Source of the DNA: Thioalkalivibrio paradoxus ARh 1
GTDB taxonomy: Bacteria > Pseudomonadota > Gammaproteobacteria > Ectothiorhodospirales > Ectothiorhodospiraceae
Assembly: GCF_000227685.2 (NCBI RefSeq)
Contig: NZ_CP007029.1
Span: 780,501-844,500 of the forward strand
Direction of reading: 5' to 3'
DNA length: 64,000 nt
Part shown: positions 1 through 7,993 of the stretch, one piece after another
Layout: every line of letters begins with the position of its first letter
How positions within the stretch are numbered: the stretch's first letter is position 1
Position numbers and translations under genes: made by a program
Notes under the pieces: generated by a model
Told to the model about the DNA's origin: nothing
The model's database searches: none
The model's input: the letters and a program-made list of their open reading frames with translations, nothing else

Positions 1-321
1 GATCAGCGCCTCGCCGCGTTCCAAGCCGGCCAAGACCTGAGGCAACAGAAACCCCATCCGCTCCAGTAATTCCGACCGGCGAGTGTTACCCATTCTGAGC
101 CACACGACCGGTGGCGTTCTGGCGCTGGACGCGATTCACCAGATGGCGAAGTCTTCGTCCTTGGTGACAATCACCACATCCTCTTTCGATGCCCACTCCC
201 AAAGCACTCGATCCGGCGAAGCTTCCATCCCGAGATCGGCGACGTGGTCGGCTGGACAGCCCTGGGCGCTTAACCACCGGGCAAGTGCCGGGGGCAGTTG
301 CGCATCTACCAGAGAGTGCAT
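1..321 (-). pseudogene. DUF5615 PIN-like toxin, broken by an in-frame stop; runs off the window
   Basis: The first 61 codons read as a DUF5615 protein: start M-H-S-L-V-D-A-Q-L-P-P, then H-V-A-D-L-G, then I-V-T-K-D-E-D-F, the acidic and lysine motifs of this PIN-like family. An in-frame TGA at 138-136 follows F-A-I-W. The same frame then continues open to base 1 with recognisable family sequence (V-V-W-L-R-M-G-N-T, then L-L-P-Q-V-L-A-G-L-E-R-G-E). This is therefore a nonsense mutation, not the natural end. The ATG overlaps the stop of the upstream DUF433 gene (TGATG), the usual antitoxin-toxin coupling. A toxin cut at about half length is probably inactive. The 3' end lies outside the window. 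Confidence 0.8.
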
Positions 322-545
322 CAGGCAACGGACAGCACAGGATGGTCACTCTGACGAGCGGCATACTCCAGAACGGCGACAATGTCTTCCGGTTCAAGAT
401 AGGGGTAATCCTGCAGCACCTCCTCGTGTGAGGCGCCGGCAGCCAGAAGATCCAGGACATCCTTGACCCGAATGCGCAGACCCCGCACGCACGGGCGTCC
501 TCCGCAGACGTCGGGATCGATCGTGATTCGGTGCAGTTCGCTCAC
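321..545 (-). CDS. DUF433 family antitoxin
   Basis: Small protein of about 74 residues with the DUF433 signature: I-T-I-D-P-D-V-C-G-G-R-P-C-V-R-G-L-R-I-R, then L-L-A-A-G-A-S-H-E-E-V-L-Q-D-Y-P-Y-L, then E-Y-A-A-R-Q-S-D-H-P-V-L. DUF433 proteins are short winged-helix-like antitoxins usually encoded just upstream of a DUF5615 toxin, and the same order is seen here with a one-base stop/start overlap. I prefer the GTG at 545, which gives the family-typical N-terminus S-E-L-H-R-I. An ATG at 560 would add five residues. The antitoxin is intact although its toxin partner is broken. Confidence 0.8.
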   Translation of the reverse strand: MSELHRITIDPDVCGGRPCVRGLRIRVKDVLDLLAAGASHEEVLQDYPYLEPEDIVAVLEYAARQSDHPVLSVA

Positions 546-842
546 TTGAGTCGCCACCATGCCCACCACCATTGCAGAGTAGAAGATCCCCGTGGCGCGG
601 ACAAGCGCCACCACCGGCTCTTGGGGCGGCCGGTAACGTGCCGGTTACGAGTCGCTGGCTCACGATAGCCACTGTCGGCCCAGGGTCAAGATTCCAACCA
701 CCAACCCCCAACATGTTGCTGGCAGAAGCCGAGCCAAAGCGTTCACCGAGGGGCTTCGTACGAGTGACCGGTTGCTTACCCGGTACGGTCATCAAGGGAG
801 CCTGAAAACACCTGTCGCATCGTCACGCCATTGGCGGCAGGA
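546..842. other. Intergenic region without a recognisable gene
   Basis: The gap runs from the DUF433 gene to the brnT operator region. It contains only overlapping short reading frames with no family motifs. It should carry the promoter of the minus-strand DUF433/DUF5615 pair, but I could not pick out convincing boxes. Confidence 0.4.
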
Positions 843-902
843 ATACGGGGAACCCGTATGTCTCGCCTTGCATCCACTACGGAAATCCAGTATATTTCCG
901 CT
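843..902 (+). promoter_or_regulatory. Promoter and two palindromic operators of the brnT-like module
   Basis: A sigma-70 promoter is visible: TTGCAT at 868-873, a 17-base spacer, and TATATT at 891-896. Two inverted repeats sit on it. ATACGGG-GAA-CCCGTAT (843-859) lies upstream of the -35. CGGAAAT-N7-ATTTCCG (880-900) covers the -10 and ends two bases before the toxin ATG at 903. The expected transcription start is at or next to that ATG, so the toxin mRNA may be leaderless. Palindromes over the core promoter fit autoregulation by the toxin-antitoxin complex (inference). Confidence 0.6.
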
Positions 903-1176
903 ATGGAAGACAGATTCGATCCCGCGAAGGATGCGGTCAATCAGATCAAGCACCAGCTTTCTCTGGCCGTTGGCGACCGCACTCTCGAGGACGACGATCA
1001 CCTTATGCTCCCCTGCGATCCGCGAGATCGACGGGGAGGAGCGATTCAAGGTGATCGGTTTGGTGGAGAACAAGCTGTTTACCGGCGTTTTCGTCTGGCG
1101 GGACGACCTGCCCCGTTTCATTTCCGTGCGAAGGAGCAACACAGGTGAAGAAAGAGCCTATCGTTCTGGCTGCTGA
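903..1176 (+). pseudogene. brnT: BrnT family (DUF497) toxin, frameshifted
   Basis: The N-terminal part (M-E-D-R-F-D-P-A-K-D-A-V-N-Q-I-K-H, typical BrnT D-P-A-K...N...K-H) is read in one frame as far as about base 1022. The second half (E-I-D-G-E-E-R-F-K-V-I-G-L, then T-G-V-F-V-W-R, then R-F-I-S-V-R-R-S-N) continues in the next frame and ends at 1176. One missing base near 1020-1026 (D-P-R | E-I-D) accounts for the break. BrnT is a RelE-like ribonuclease toxin encoded before its antitoxin, and an HTH antitoxin gene overlaps the 3' end here. The frameshift removes the second half, including the conserved arginine/serine region, so activity is probably lost. Confidence 0.75.
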
Positions 1177-1426
1177 TCCGGCGGACCCAGAGGATTTCAA
1201 CGTACCGCTTGAGGCGCTGGACCGCGGCCAGCGTGCGCGGCTGATCCGCAAGACACGCAGCGGGCTTGGCCTCTCGCAAGCCGAGTTCGCGCGCCGGTTT
1301 CGCGTGCCGGTTGGCACCTTGCGGGATTGGGAGCAAGCACGCGCCACGGCTCCGGATTTCGCCGTGGCCTATGTGCGCGTGATCGGGCAGTACCCGGATA
1401 TCGTTGCGCGGGCCGCCGCCTCCTGA
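1145..1426 (+). CDS. HTH-type antitoxin/transcriptional regulator paired with BrnT
   Basis: A 93-residue protein with an XRE-like helix-turn-helix in its second half: S-G-L-G-L-S-Q-A-E-F-A-R-R-F-R-V-P, then G-T-L-R-D-W-E-Q-A-R. The GTG at 1145 is preceded by A-A-C-A-C-A-G. The gene overlaps the 3' end of the frameshifted brnT by 32 bases, the usual spacing of brnT with its partner. The family neutralises the toxin and represses the operon. It lacks a classical BrnA ribbon-helix-helix and instead has the HTH partner seen in some BrnT modules. The reading frame is intact. Confidence 0.75.
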   Translation: MKKEPIVLAADPADPEDFNVPLEALDRGQRARLIRKTRSGLGLSQAEFARRFRVPVGTLRDWEQARATAPDFAVAYVRVIGQYPDIVARAAAS

Positions 1427-2197
1427 AGCAGGCCGTAACCGCCGGCATGGTGCTGCCGGTCGGGGCAGTCCAACGCCCTCAGGCGCAATGCGAAATCACG
1501 CACCGGCCTCGCGGTCCGCAGGACATCTCATTGCGGACCCGCAGGCGGTAAGGATGGGCACCCGGTTTGGGCCGAGCCCTGCCAATGGCTGTCTCTTGGC
1601 GACCCTAAACGGTCAGTCAGCGGTGACGGGTGAGTGGCTGCGGGCGCACGGAAACCTGACGCTCGGACCCAGTTTTCTGGTGGATGCATATGCGGTCCTG
1701 CCGGACCTGCCGCGTGGCCATGCGGTTCATTGCCTGCATCGAGGATCCAGCGGTGATCGGAAGGATCCTCACCCATCTCGATGCAAACCCTGAATCCGGA
1801 AGCGTCGATACGTCCGCCTTGCCGGGTGCGACCCCAGCGTAAGCTATCGGACCCACCTACCCATCGATCATTTCGAGGCCGCGATGCCAATGGCGCGGCC
1901 ACGGCAACAGCAGGCCGCGTTGCCGAAATACATCGAAAAACAGCGCAACGACAACGCTGGTTCGGGGATTTCGTGCCTATAGTGATGCTCCGTGGCGCTC
2001 CAGGCAGCCCCGCCTTTCGGGCGGCCTCGTCGTCCTGAATGATCGTCTTCGTCGTTTGGCCTGAGGCCGCTGATAGGATGATATAGGTGGTGCAAAGATA
2101 GGGCGCCCTCATCGCCATGGTCTCATCACCCATTCCGGTACACCCCGGTCATGTTGCCGATAACGACTTCCCTTGGCGACAGTGAGCATGCCATCGG
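1427..2197. other. Gene-poor stretch with a transposase remnant
   Basis: Apart from the IS91 remnant at 1699-1870 I find no gene here. The longer open frames on both strands show arginine/proline-rich translations typical of GC-rich antisense shadows and no motifs. Confidence 0.4.
1699..1870 (+). pseudogene. 3' remnant of an IS91-family transposase
   Basis: The frame from 1699 reads C-R-T-C-R-V-A-M-R-F-I-A-C-I-E-D-P-A-V-I and then I-L-T-H-L-D-A. This is the C-terminal zinc-knuckle and 'IEDP' tail seen in many IS91-like transposases. It stops at 1840-1842, but the family tail (P-E-A-S-.-R-P-P-C-R) continues in another frame from about 1781, so there is a frameshift as well as loss of the 5' part. 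It is a different copy from the intact transposase at 6776-7984, whose C-terminus does not match it closely. Confidence 0.55.
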
Positions 2198-5100
2198 TCA
2201 CGACGCTCCTGACGGCGGAACGCAAGTGGGCTCGACTGCGCTCATGCTCTCAGCCTGCAGCAAAAAAATACGCACCGCGGCGAGTTCCATTGTTTGGTCA
2301 TTCGCCTGTCCGGCAAGTGCAAGATGGGCATTCAGGCTGAGCGGCTGGGTAACGGGGTGCCCGGCCGTTGCAGACTCAAACTCACGGGCAATCTGGTCCC
2401 AGGTCTCGTTCAGGTAGTTGCGTGCCCAAGCCAGATGCGCGGAGCCGGTGCTTTCAGCCACCTCAGCGACAAGATCACGATTGTGCTCGAACGACTCAAG
2501 GGCCTGCGAAAACGCCCTTTTTTCTTTGGCGTGCAGATTCTCGAAATCGCGGCAGGACAATATCCCTGATAACTGATTGCAGGCCGCCAACGCTTCGTCA
2601 AATCTGTCCACGATTTGAGACGAAAAGAACGGGCGGTTAATGTGTTCCTTCCAGGCCTCCGCAAAGTCATGATCAGGCAGCGGTGTATGTGACGACGGAA
2701 GGAGAGCCAAGGTTGGCAATACATAGCCATTGATGACCGGTACCACTCTAAATCGCCAGTCGTTTTCAAGATGACGCTGTCCCATCGCCAGAGCGTCTTC
2801 GATATACTGTGCGTCCGCCTCAAAATCTGTTATTTCAATAAGAACGGCGACTTCCCGGGCTGGCCAGTACACGCTGTCCGCCTCGTTAACCGGGCGGGAC
2901 CAACACCGCGCATTCCAGCCTTTCTGCTTGAGCGTACCTTCCAGGGCTCGCAGCCTCCTGTGAAACCGCTGATCGGCAAGTGATCGGCATCGGAGGGCGG
3001 CCGCATGGATTGCTTTGCCTAAGTTGCCATTACGCGCCGCCTTGACAATCCCCTGAGTTGACGGCTGTCCACCGTCATGCGCCATTTCATGCAATATGCA
3101 GGCAATGTCGCCAAGGCGCTTTGCTAAAGCGTCAAGTTCACGCAGTGGCGGCTCTGCACATGTCCGCCATATTGTCGAACGCCCATGCTCACGCGCTTGT
3201 GCTGCTAGGGTCCCCGCGAAGGTGGCAGGACCCTTGGCGCGCTCTTCACTGGGAATTCTGCTCATTCGACTTAATAGATTCCCGAGCACACCGGTCAGAA
3301 GCGCCCCGAGAGACTCATCGTTTCCGGCACCCTGCGCCGGCGTCGTCATCTCCGATGTGGGCGTCTCGGGTGCAGCGTAAGAAAGTGCGTTTACCGCCTG
3401 GACAATTTCATTGATTTCAACAGTCAGCGAGTCCGCGTTCGAAATGCTCTTACCTTTGATCCATTTCTCAGTGAAGAATCGAAAGACCTTCTCGGTGCGC
3501 CTTACCAGTTCGGCCATTTTCCGAGCATAGTCGGTAAGGCTTTCCGAAGCTGATCGGGCGAGCAGGATTTGTCGAAAAGCTACATTCCACGCAACGCGGG
3601 TTTTAGCGGGAATGTTATGCCTCGGCATATTCTTTGACCAGGGCCTGTGGTCCCCGACGGTGATGGGCCGACCCTGTGGATTGATCGCGTCCGATGCCGC
3701 CGCCTCCGACTCTGGTGATATGGCGATCAGAGTCTCGCAGATGTTGCACAGGGTCTCATGGGGGTCAAGTTGTTCTTGTTCAGCCACGTAGTACCAATCC
3801 GAACGCACTGTACGTCCATGCGTTCCGTTGGGGTCAATTACCGGCGTGATCACCCAAGGTGTTTGCGACCGAAACCAGCCAAACAGAACCTCCTCGCCAC
3901 CGAACGCTTGTACCAGATTTTCGGCCACATCGGGTCCGACCAGATGGGCGGTGGCCAGCACGGCCGAGACCAGACCAATATCCTGCTCTCCATCGCCAGC
4001 CAAGTCCGGCGAGATCGTGAGCCTCACGGATTCACCCCCGCATATAGGAGCGAGGCATGAGAGGAACTTGTTGACCTGCTGCAGATTCTGGCAGGACGGC
4101 ACAACACTTCCTTTGGGAAGGTGCGCCAAGCAGGCAGGCCGAAGGTCGTCCTTTGGCAAGGCGCGGAACGCAAGAACAGCGTTTCGAATGCCTTGCCACT
4201 GCTCAAATTGCGAAAGATCGGGAATGTCGATGTGCGGGTCGGAAAACATCGACGCTAGAGACCACTGAGCACGCTGGACTCCGTGCCTTTCAAGCAGCTT
4301 CATGAACAAAATTACGCAACGTTCCACTGTCGCCAGTCCCAACCCGGTGAGGATGGCTACCCATCGATCAACGTCGGAACTGGAATGAAGCATTTCCGCC
4401 AGTCGGCGCAAGGCAGTTCCTTCGTCTTCGTCCCGCACCTTCGCGAGAATCGATTGAACCGCCGTCGGCAAGGTGTCACTGGTCACGGCCGGCAAGCTCT
4501 GCCACAGCGAGTCCGCACTCAACAATGCAGCCTCATCGTGTGATGCGTTGCACAAAGCCTGCGAGCGCAGCATATGAAGCCCGCCCAACACACCGGGACG
4601 GTTTTCTTTCACCAGGTGCTCGTCAATGAGCCGCGAGAGCGCACGACTAGCGTCGTCGGGTTTGATACCGAGCAGCTCGAACAGGTCGCGCGCCTGAACC
4701 TCTGCGCCATGAGCGCAAAGCACGGCAGTGCTTCTTATGATTGCCAGTTCATCATGACGCTTTTGTTGCTGCCGTTGCTGAATCTGTTCGCCAATCACGG
4801 CGGCAAGCCGCTGGCCCTGAGTCAGGACGTGCACATATTCGAGCATAAGGCCTTGAGACTGCTCGTAGGGTTCACGCCAGTGGCTCCAGATTGTCCGTTT
4901 CTCGGCATTGAGCTTTCGCCACACAGCCTCGGCCAGTTTTTCATCAAGACTTACGGGTATGAACTTCGTGTCGGACTTGTTGACGATAAGTGCCACATCC
5001 TCTTGGCGCAAGGAGCCAAGAAAATAGACGGAAGGGACACCCCTTAGTTCGCGGACGAGCACGTTCCACAGGTCACTGTTCGATGAACCAACGTCATCGA

Positions 5101-6088
5101 ATGCCAAACCGATTGGCGAGTTTTCGGTTGGGCGGCGGGCCCGCACAAAGCGAATAATGGAATCAGCGTCGGCGAACGAGGCTCTCGGGTTGATCTGGTA
5201 CCACCTGAGTTCACCAGAGAGAAATTTGGCACACAGCCACATAACCGCTGACTTACCAGCGCCGGACGGACCCGATACGAGAACATGCCGTTGCCGCCTA
5301 AGCGTGCGGATAACGCTACCCGTATCGTCCGGGCGGTCTAGTACGAGCCCTGCAGCGATGTGCCCCGGCCTGACCTTTACACCCTGATAGAATGCAGGCT
5401 CGCTAATGGGATTCTCAAATTCGACCGGTTCGATAACGCCGGAAGCCATGGCGCGATTTATCGCTGAAGGATCTTCAGCCTCCAAACGTTCAAGGATGCG
5501 CCGTTCGACCTCGGTGGTGGAGATCCGCCGCCTTTTTTCAAAGGGCAAGAATCCGTTGGCCTGAGACGCGTCGGCAACCAGTCTGTAAAGGTCGCTGACA
5601 ATGCCATCGGCAATGACTTCCGCTGTGCCAAGCTCTCGCGAAAGCACCTTTACACATTCCTCGCCCGGCCGTGCACAGGCAATTACGGAACGGGCTCTGC
5701 CTGTGAAGAGCTGGTCGATGCTGGCCTCATTGTAGTCGGTTCGCGGATTCTCAAGAACAACGGCAGTGGATTTTTCTTTCGTACCTTTGACTGCTGCGGC
5801 CTTAGCATGAGTGGCTACCAGGATCGCATGCACTTCGGTGCTGCTGAATGTGCTTTCTTTACGCGATTTTATTTGAATCCATATGTCGCGGCCCGCAAGC
5901 TCAACGACGCAGTCCTCTAATCCCTCAGGAACGAGGAAACCAGACGGCGCCAGGCCGGCCCACTGACGTATGAGAATAAGGGTTGAAATCAGGTGTTGGT
6001 AGTGAAAACCGCGCCCCGCCCAAGCGCCGGAACGCGATGCTTTCCAGGCTTGAATCGTACCGTTTTCGGGCTGGCCCTCTGTGCTCAT
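2198..6088 (-). CDS. PD-(D/E)XK nuclease-STAND NTPase, putative antiphage defence protein
   Basis: A 1296-residue protein. Residues ~20-75 carry a Cap4-like nuclease signature: G-R-G-F-H-Y-Q-H, then P-E-G-L-E-D around 55-60, then I-Q-I-K around 71-74 (the E...E-D...Q-x-K catalytic pattern). A P-loop (S-G-P-S-G-A-G-K-S, ~272-280), a Walker B-like strand (I-G-L-A-F-D-D-V, ~326-333) and an arginine after a short strand (G-S-L-R-Q-E-D, ~358-364) mark a STAND/AAA NTPase. The remaining ~900 residues are helical without clear motifs, a likely sensor. Nuclease-STAND fusions of this kind act in abortive antiphage immunity (Avs-like families); assigning this one to them is inference. It stands alone with no operon partner, is AT-richer than the core genes, and sits between toxin-antitoxin debris and an IS91 element. 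The start is the ATG at 6088, followed by a short charged leader. Confidence 0.75.
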   Translation of the reverse strand: MSTEGQPENGTIQAWKASRSGAWAGRGFHYQHLISTLILIRQWAGLAPSGFLVPEGLEDCVVELAGRDIWIQIKSRKESTFSSTEVHAILVATHAKAAAVKGTKEKSTAVVLENPRTDYNEASIDQLFTGRARSVIACARPGEECVKVLSRELGTAEVIADGIVSDLYRLVADASQANGFLPFEKRRRISTTEVERRILERLEAEDPSAINRAMASGVIEPVEFENPISEPAFYQGVKVRPGHIAAGLVLDRPDDTGSVIRTLRRQRHVLVSGPSGAGKSAVMWLCAKFLSGELRWYQINPRASFADADSIIRFVRARRPTENSPIGLAFDDVGSSNSDLWNVLVRELRGVPSVYFLGSLRQEDVALIVNKSDTKFIPVSLDEKLAEAVWRKLNAEKRTIWSHWREPYEQSQGLMLEYVHVLTQGQRLAAVIGEQIQQRQQQKRHDELAIIRSTAVLCAHGAEVQARDLFELLGIKPDDASRALSRLIDEHLVKENRPGVLGGLHMLRSQALCNASHDEAALLSADSLWQSLPAVTSDTLPTAVQSILAKVRDEDEGTALRRLAEMLHSSSDVDRWVAILTGLGLATVERCVILFMKLLERHGVQRAQWSLASMFSDPHIDIPDLSQFEQWQGIRNAVLAFRALPKDDLRPACLAHLPKGSVVPSCQNLQQVNKFLSCLAPICGGESVRLTISPDLAGDGEQDIGLVSAVLATAHLVGPDVAENLVQAFGGEEVLFGWFRSQTPWVITPVIDPNGTHGRTVRSDWYYVAEQEQLDPHETLCNICETLIAISPESEAAASDAINPQGRPITVGDHRPWSKNMPRHNIPAKTRVAWNVAFRQILLARSASESLTDYARKMAELVRRTEKVFRFFTEKWIKGKSISNADSLTVEINEIVQAVNALSYAAPETPTSEMTTPAQGAGNDESLGALLTGVLGNLLSRMSRIPSEERAKGPATFAGTLAAQAREHGRSTIWRTCAEPPLRELDALAKRLGDIACILHEMAHDGGQPSTQGIVKAARNGNLGKAIHAAALRCRSLADQRFHRRLRALEGTLKQKGWNARCWSRPVNEADSVYWPAREVAVLIEITDFEADAQYIEDALAMGQRHLENDWRFRVVPVINGYVLPTLALLPSSHTPLPDHDFAEAWKEHINRPFFSSQIVDRFDEALAACNQLSGILSCRDFENLHAKEKRAFSQALESFEHNRDLVAEVAESTGSAHLAWARNYLNETWDQIAREFESATAGHPVTQPLSLNAHLALAGQANDQTMELAAVRIFLLQAESMSAVEPTCVPPSGAS

Positions 6089-6423
6089 TGTGTCTCTTTT
6101 TTGTCGTGCTCTTCACAGCGCTTCTGTGCGCCGATGGACATCCGATTGGCTAGGGCATCACGCTCATCACATCGTCGGATTGCACGCCGGTATAGTTGCG
6201 GCCTATTCATTGAATTCGAAAGAAACCTTGTCGGCCTTTTCTGCTTCATCCTGTTTCATGAAAAGCCCCATGCTTGGGAGAGGGGATTCGGAGAGTAGCA
6301 AGCCTCGATAGGTAGTGTGAACCCTTCGTTCAACCGATTACCAAGGGGTGCGTGAACGCTGTCCGCTTGTCGTTCGACTGGGGACCCTCATCCATCGAGA
6401 CCGAGTGGCCGTTTTCTGGTTTA
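6089..6423. other. Upstream region of the nuclease-NTPase gene
   Basis: This 335-base stretch is AT-richer than the flanks and should hold the promoter of the minus-strand nuclease-NTPase gene. No convincing -35/-10 pair was found. A short inverted repeat, TGAAC-N5-GTTCA, lies around 6319-6333. No coding region is supported. Confidence 0.35.
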
Positions 6424-6501
6424 GGGTTGTCGGACGCCTGCCCGCGACCGCGAGCGCATGAGGCCTCCCGCCAAGATCAGGGGGCAGGCGTCCGACAACC
6501 C
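6424..6501. repeat. Perfect 20-bp inverted repeat near the IS91 element end
   Basis: Bases 6424-6443 (GGGTTGTCGGACGCCTGCCC) are exactly reverse-complemented at 6482-6501, separated by 38 bases. The position, downstream of the HUH transposase, suggests a replication origin or terminator hairpin of the element, but the repeat could also be an unrelated transcription terminator-like structure. No U-run follows. Confidence 0.7.
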
Positions 6502-6775
6502 TCCAGGGAGGAAACCGCGGGCCGCGCCCCGGTGGCCGGGGTGGCCCGGAGCGCTATGGGGATTGGATGGGCCCGGGTGGTGGGGGTGTGGGCAACGAGC
6601 ACCACCGGGAACGCGTTGGGGTGGCTGCAGGAGCCTCGGATCGGCGCGGCAGGGAGGGTTTTTCGGTGCCGCTGAAGGGTTCCGCTGCGCCCCGGGGACG
6701 ATTGGACCCAAGCGGTCTCGAGCGGTGGCTCGTGGCAGAGCCATCGCGGGTGGGCAGTCGCTGGGTGGTGCGCGG
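6502..6775. other. Non-coding 3' segment of the IS91-like element
   Basis: This very GC-rich stretch between the inverted repeat and the transposase stop shows no credible gene. Confidence 0.4.
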
Positions 6776-7984
6776 TCATGCAGCAGCCTGTGCGGGCGGC
6801 GGTGCGCGGATGTACGGTCCCCGAACCAGCGTATCCAGGATCTGCATCGGTGCTCCGCAATCCGGGCAGACGTAGGTGGGTGCGCTCGGCTCGGGTGGTG
6901 CCGGTGCCGCGGGGTCGGTGCGGTCGGTCCCGGCTGGTGCGGCCGCCGACACCTGCAGGAGTTCGCGTGCGCGGGCCAGGTGCGCCCGGCGGCCGGCATT
7001 GGCGAGCAGGCCGTAGTGTCGGATGCGGTGGAAGCCCGAGGGCAGTACGTGCAGCAGGAAGCGGCGCATGAACTCCTCGGCGGCGAGGGTCATGGTCTTG
7101 TGCTTGGTCCTTCCCTTGGCGCGATAGTCCTTCCAGCGGAAGGTGACCTGGCCCTGCTCCAGGGCGATGAGCCGGCGGTTGGCGATCGCGACCCGGTGGG
7201 TATAGCGGGACAGATACGCCAGCACGGCAGCGGGTCCGGCGAAGGGGCGCTTGGCATAGACCACCCATTCGGTCGCACGCAACGCGCGCAGCCAGGCGGC
7301 GAAGGCGGTGGTCTCGGTGAGGTGCGCATCGTTCCCGAAGAACTGCAACTGGCCGGCTGCGTGCGCGCCCGCCAGGGCCTCGAGGAAGCGGTGGCGGAAG
7401 CGCCGCGAGAGGACGCGGACCGGCAGGAAGAAGCCCGGCCGGCAGGCGATCCAGTGCTGGCCATCGGCGGAGAGGCCACCCCCGGGAACGATCCCATGCA
7501 CGTGCGGATGGTGCGTCAGCGCCGAGCCCCAAGTGTGCAGGACCAGGGTCACACCGATACGTGCGCCCAGGTGACGGGGGTCGGCAGCGATCGTCTGCAA
7601 GGTCTCGGCCGCCACCTGGAACAGCAGGCGGTAGACCACCGCCTTGTTGGTGTAGGCGATCGCCTGGATCGGCGCCGGCAGGGTGAACACCACGTGGTAG
7701 TACTCGACCGGCAACAGGTCGTTCTGCCGGTCCTCGAGCCAGCGCCGTGCCGCGCTGCCCTGGCACTTCGGGCAATGCCGGTTGCGGCAGGAGTTGTAGG
7801 CGATCTCGGCGTGGGCGCAGGCCGGGCACTGCAGCACATGGCCGCCCAGCGCTGCGCTGCGGCAGCGCTCGATCGCCGCCATGACCCGGTACTGGCCGCG
7901 GCTCAGGTGCCCGTGCTGCGCCTGCCGCCAGGCCGGCCCGTGGGTCCGGAAGATCTCCGCGACCTCAAGGGAGGAACGCGCCAT
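6776..7984 (-). CDS. tnpA: IS91-family HUH transposase
   Basis: A 402-residue transposase. The N-terminal zinc-binding region is C-P-A-C-A-H...C-R-N-R-H-C-P-K-C (around residues 52-74). The HUH nickase motif is T-H-H-P-H-V-H-G-I-V-P-G-G-G (around 155-168). A catalytic-tyrosine region reads Y-L-S-R-Y-T-H-R-V-A-I (around 260). The C-terminus ends in another C-P-D-C-G-A-P-M zinc knuckle. HUH transposases nick single-stranded ends of the element through a tyrosine link and move it by rolling-circle transfer. The frame is intact with all motifs, so the element may still be active. The gene follows the tyrosine recombinase with a nine-base gap, probably in one transcript. Confidence 0.9.
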   Translation of the reverse strand: MARSSLEVAEIFRTHGPAWRQAQHGHLSRGQYRVMAAIERCRSAALGGHVLQCPACAHAEIAYNSCRNRHCPKCQGSAARRWLEDRQNDLLPVEYYHVVFTLPAPIQAIAYTNKAVVYRLLFQVAAETLQTIAADPRHLGARIGVTLVLHTWGSALTHHPHVHGIVPGGGLSADGQHWIACRPGFFLPVRVLSRRFRHRFLEALAGAHAAGQLQFFGNDAHLTETTAFAAWLRALRATEWVVYAKRPFAGPAAVLAYLSRYTHRVAIANRRLIALEQGQVTFRWKDYRAKGRTKHKTMTLAAEEFMRRFLLHVLPSGFHRIRHYGLLANAGRRAHLARARELLQVSAAAPAGTDRTDPAAPAPPEPSAPTYVCPDCGAPMQILDTLVRGPYIRAPPPAQAAA

Positions 7985-7993
7985 GGCACGAAC

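Noticed and set aside
1528-2133. A 201-codon minus-strand frame before the nuclease-NTPase gene
   Set aside because: Low-complexity Arg/Pro/Ser composition, no motif, no ribosome-binding site, and it lies opposite the transposase remnant.
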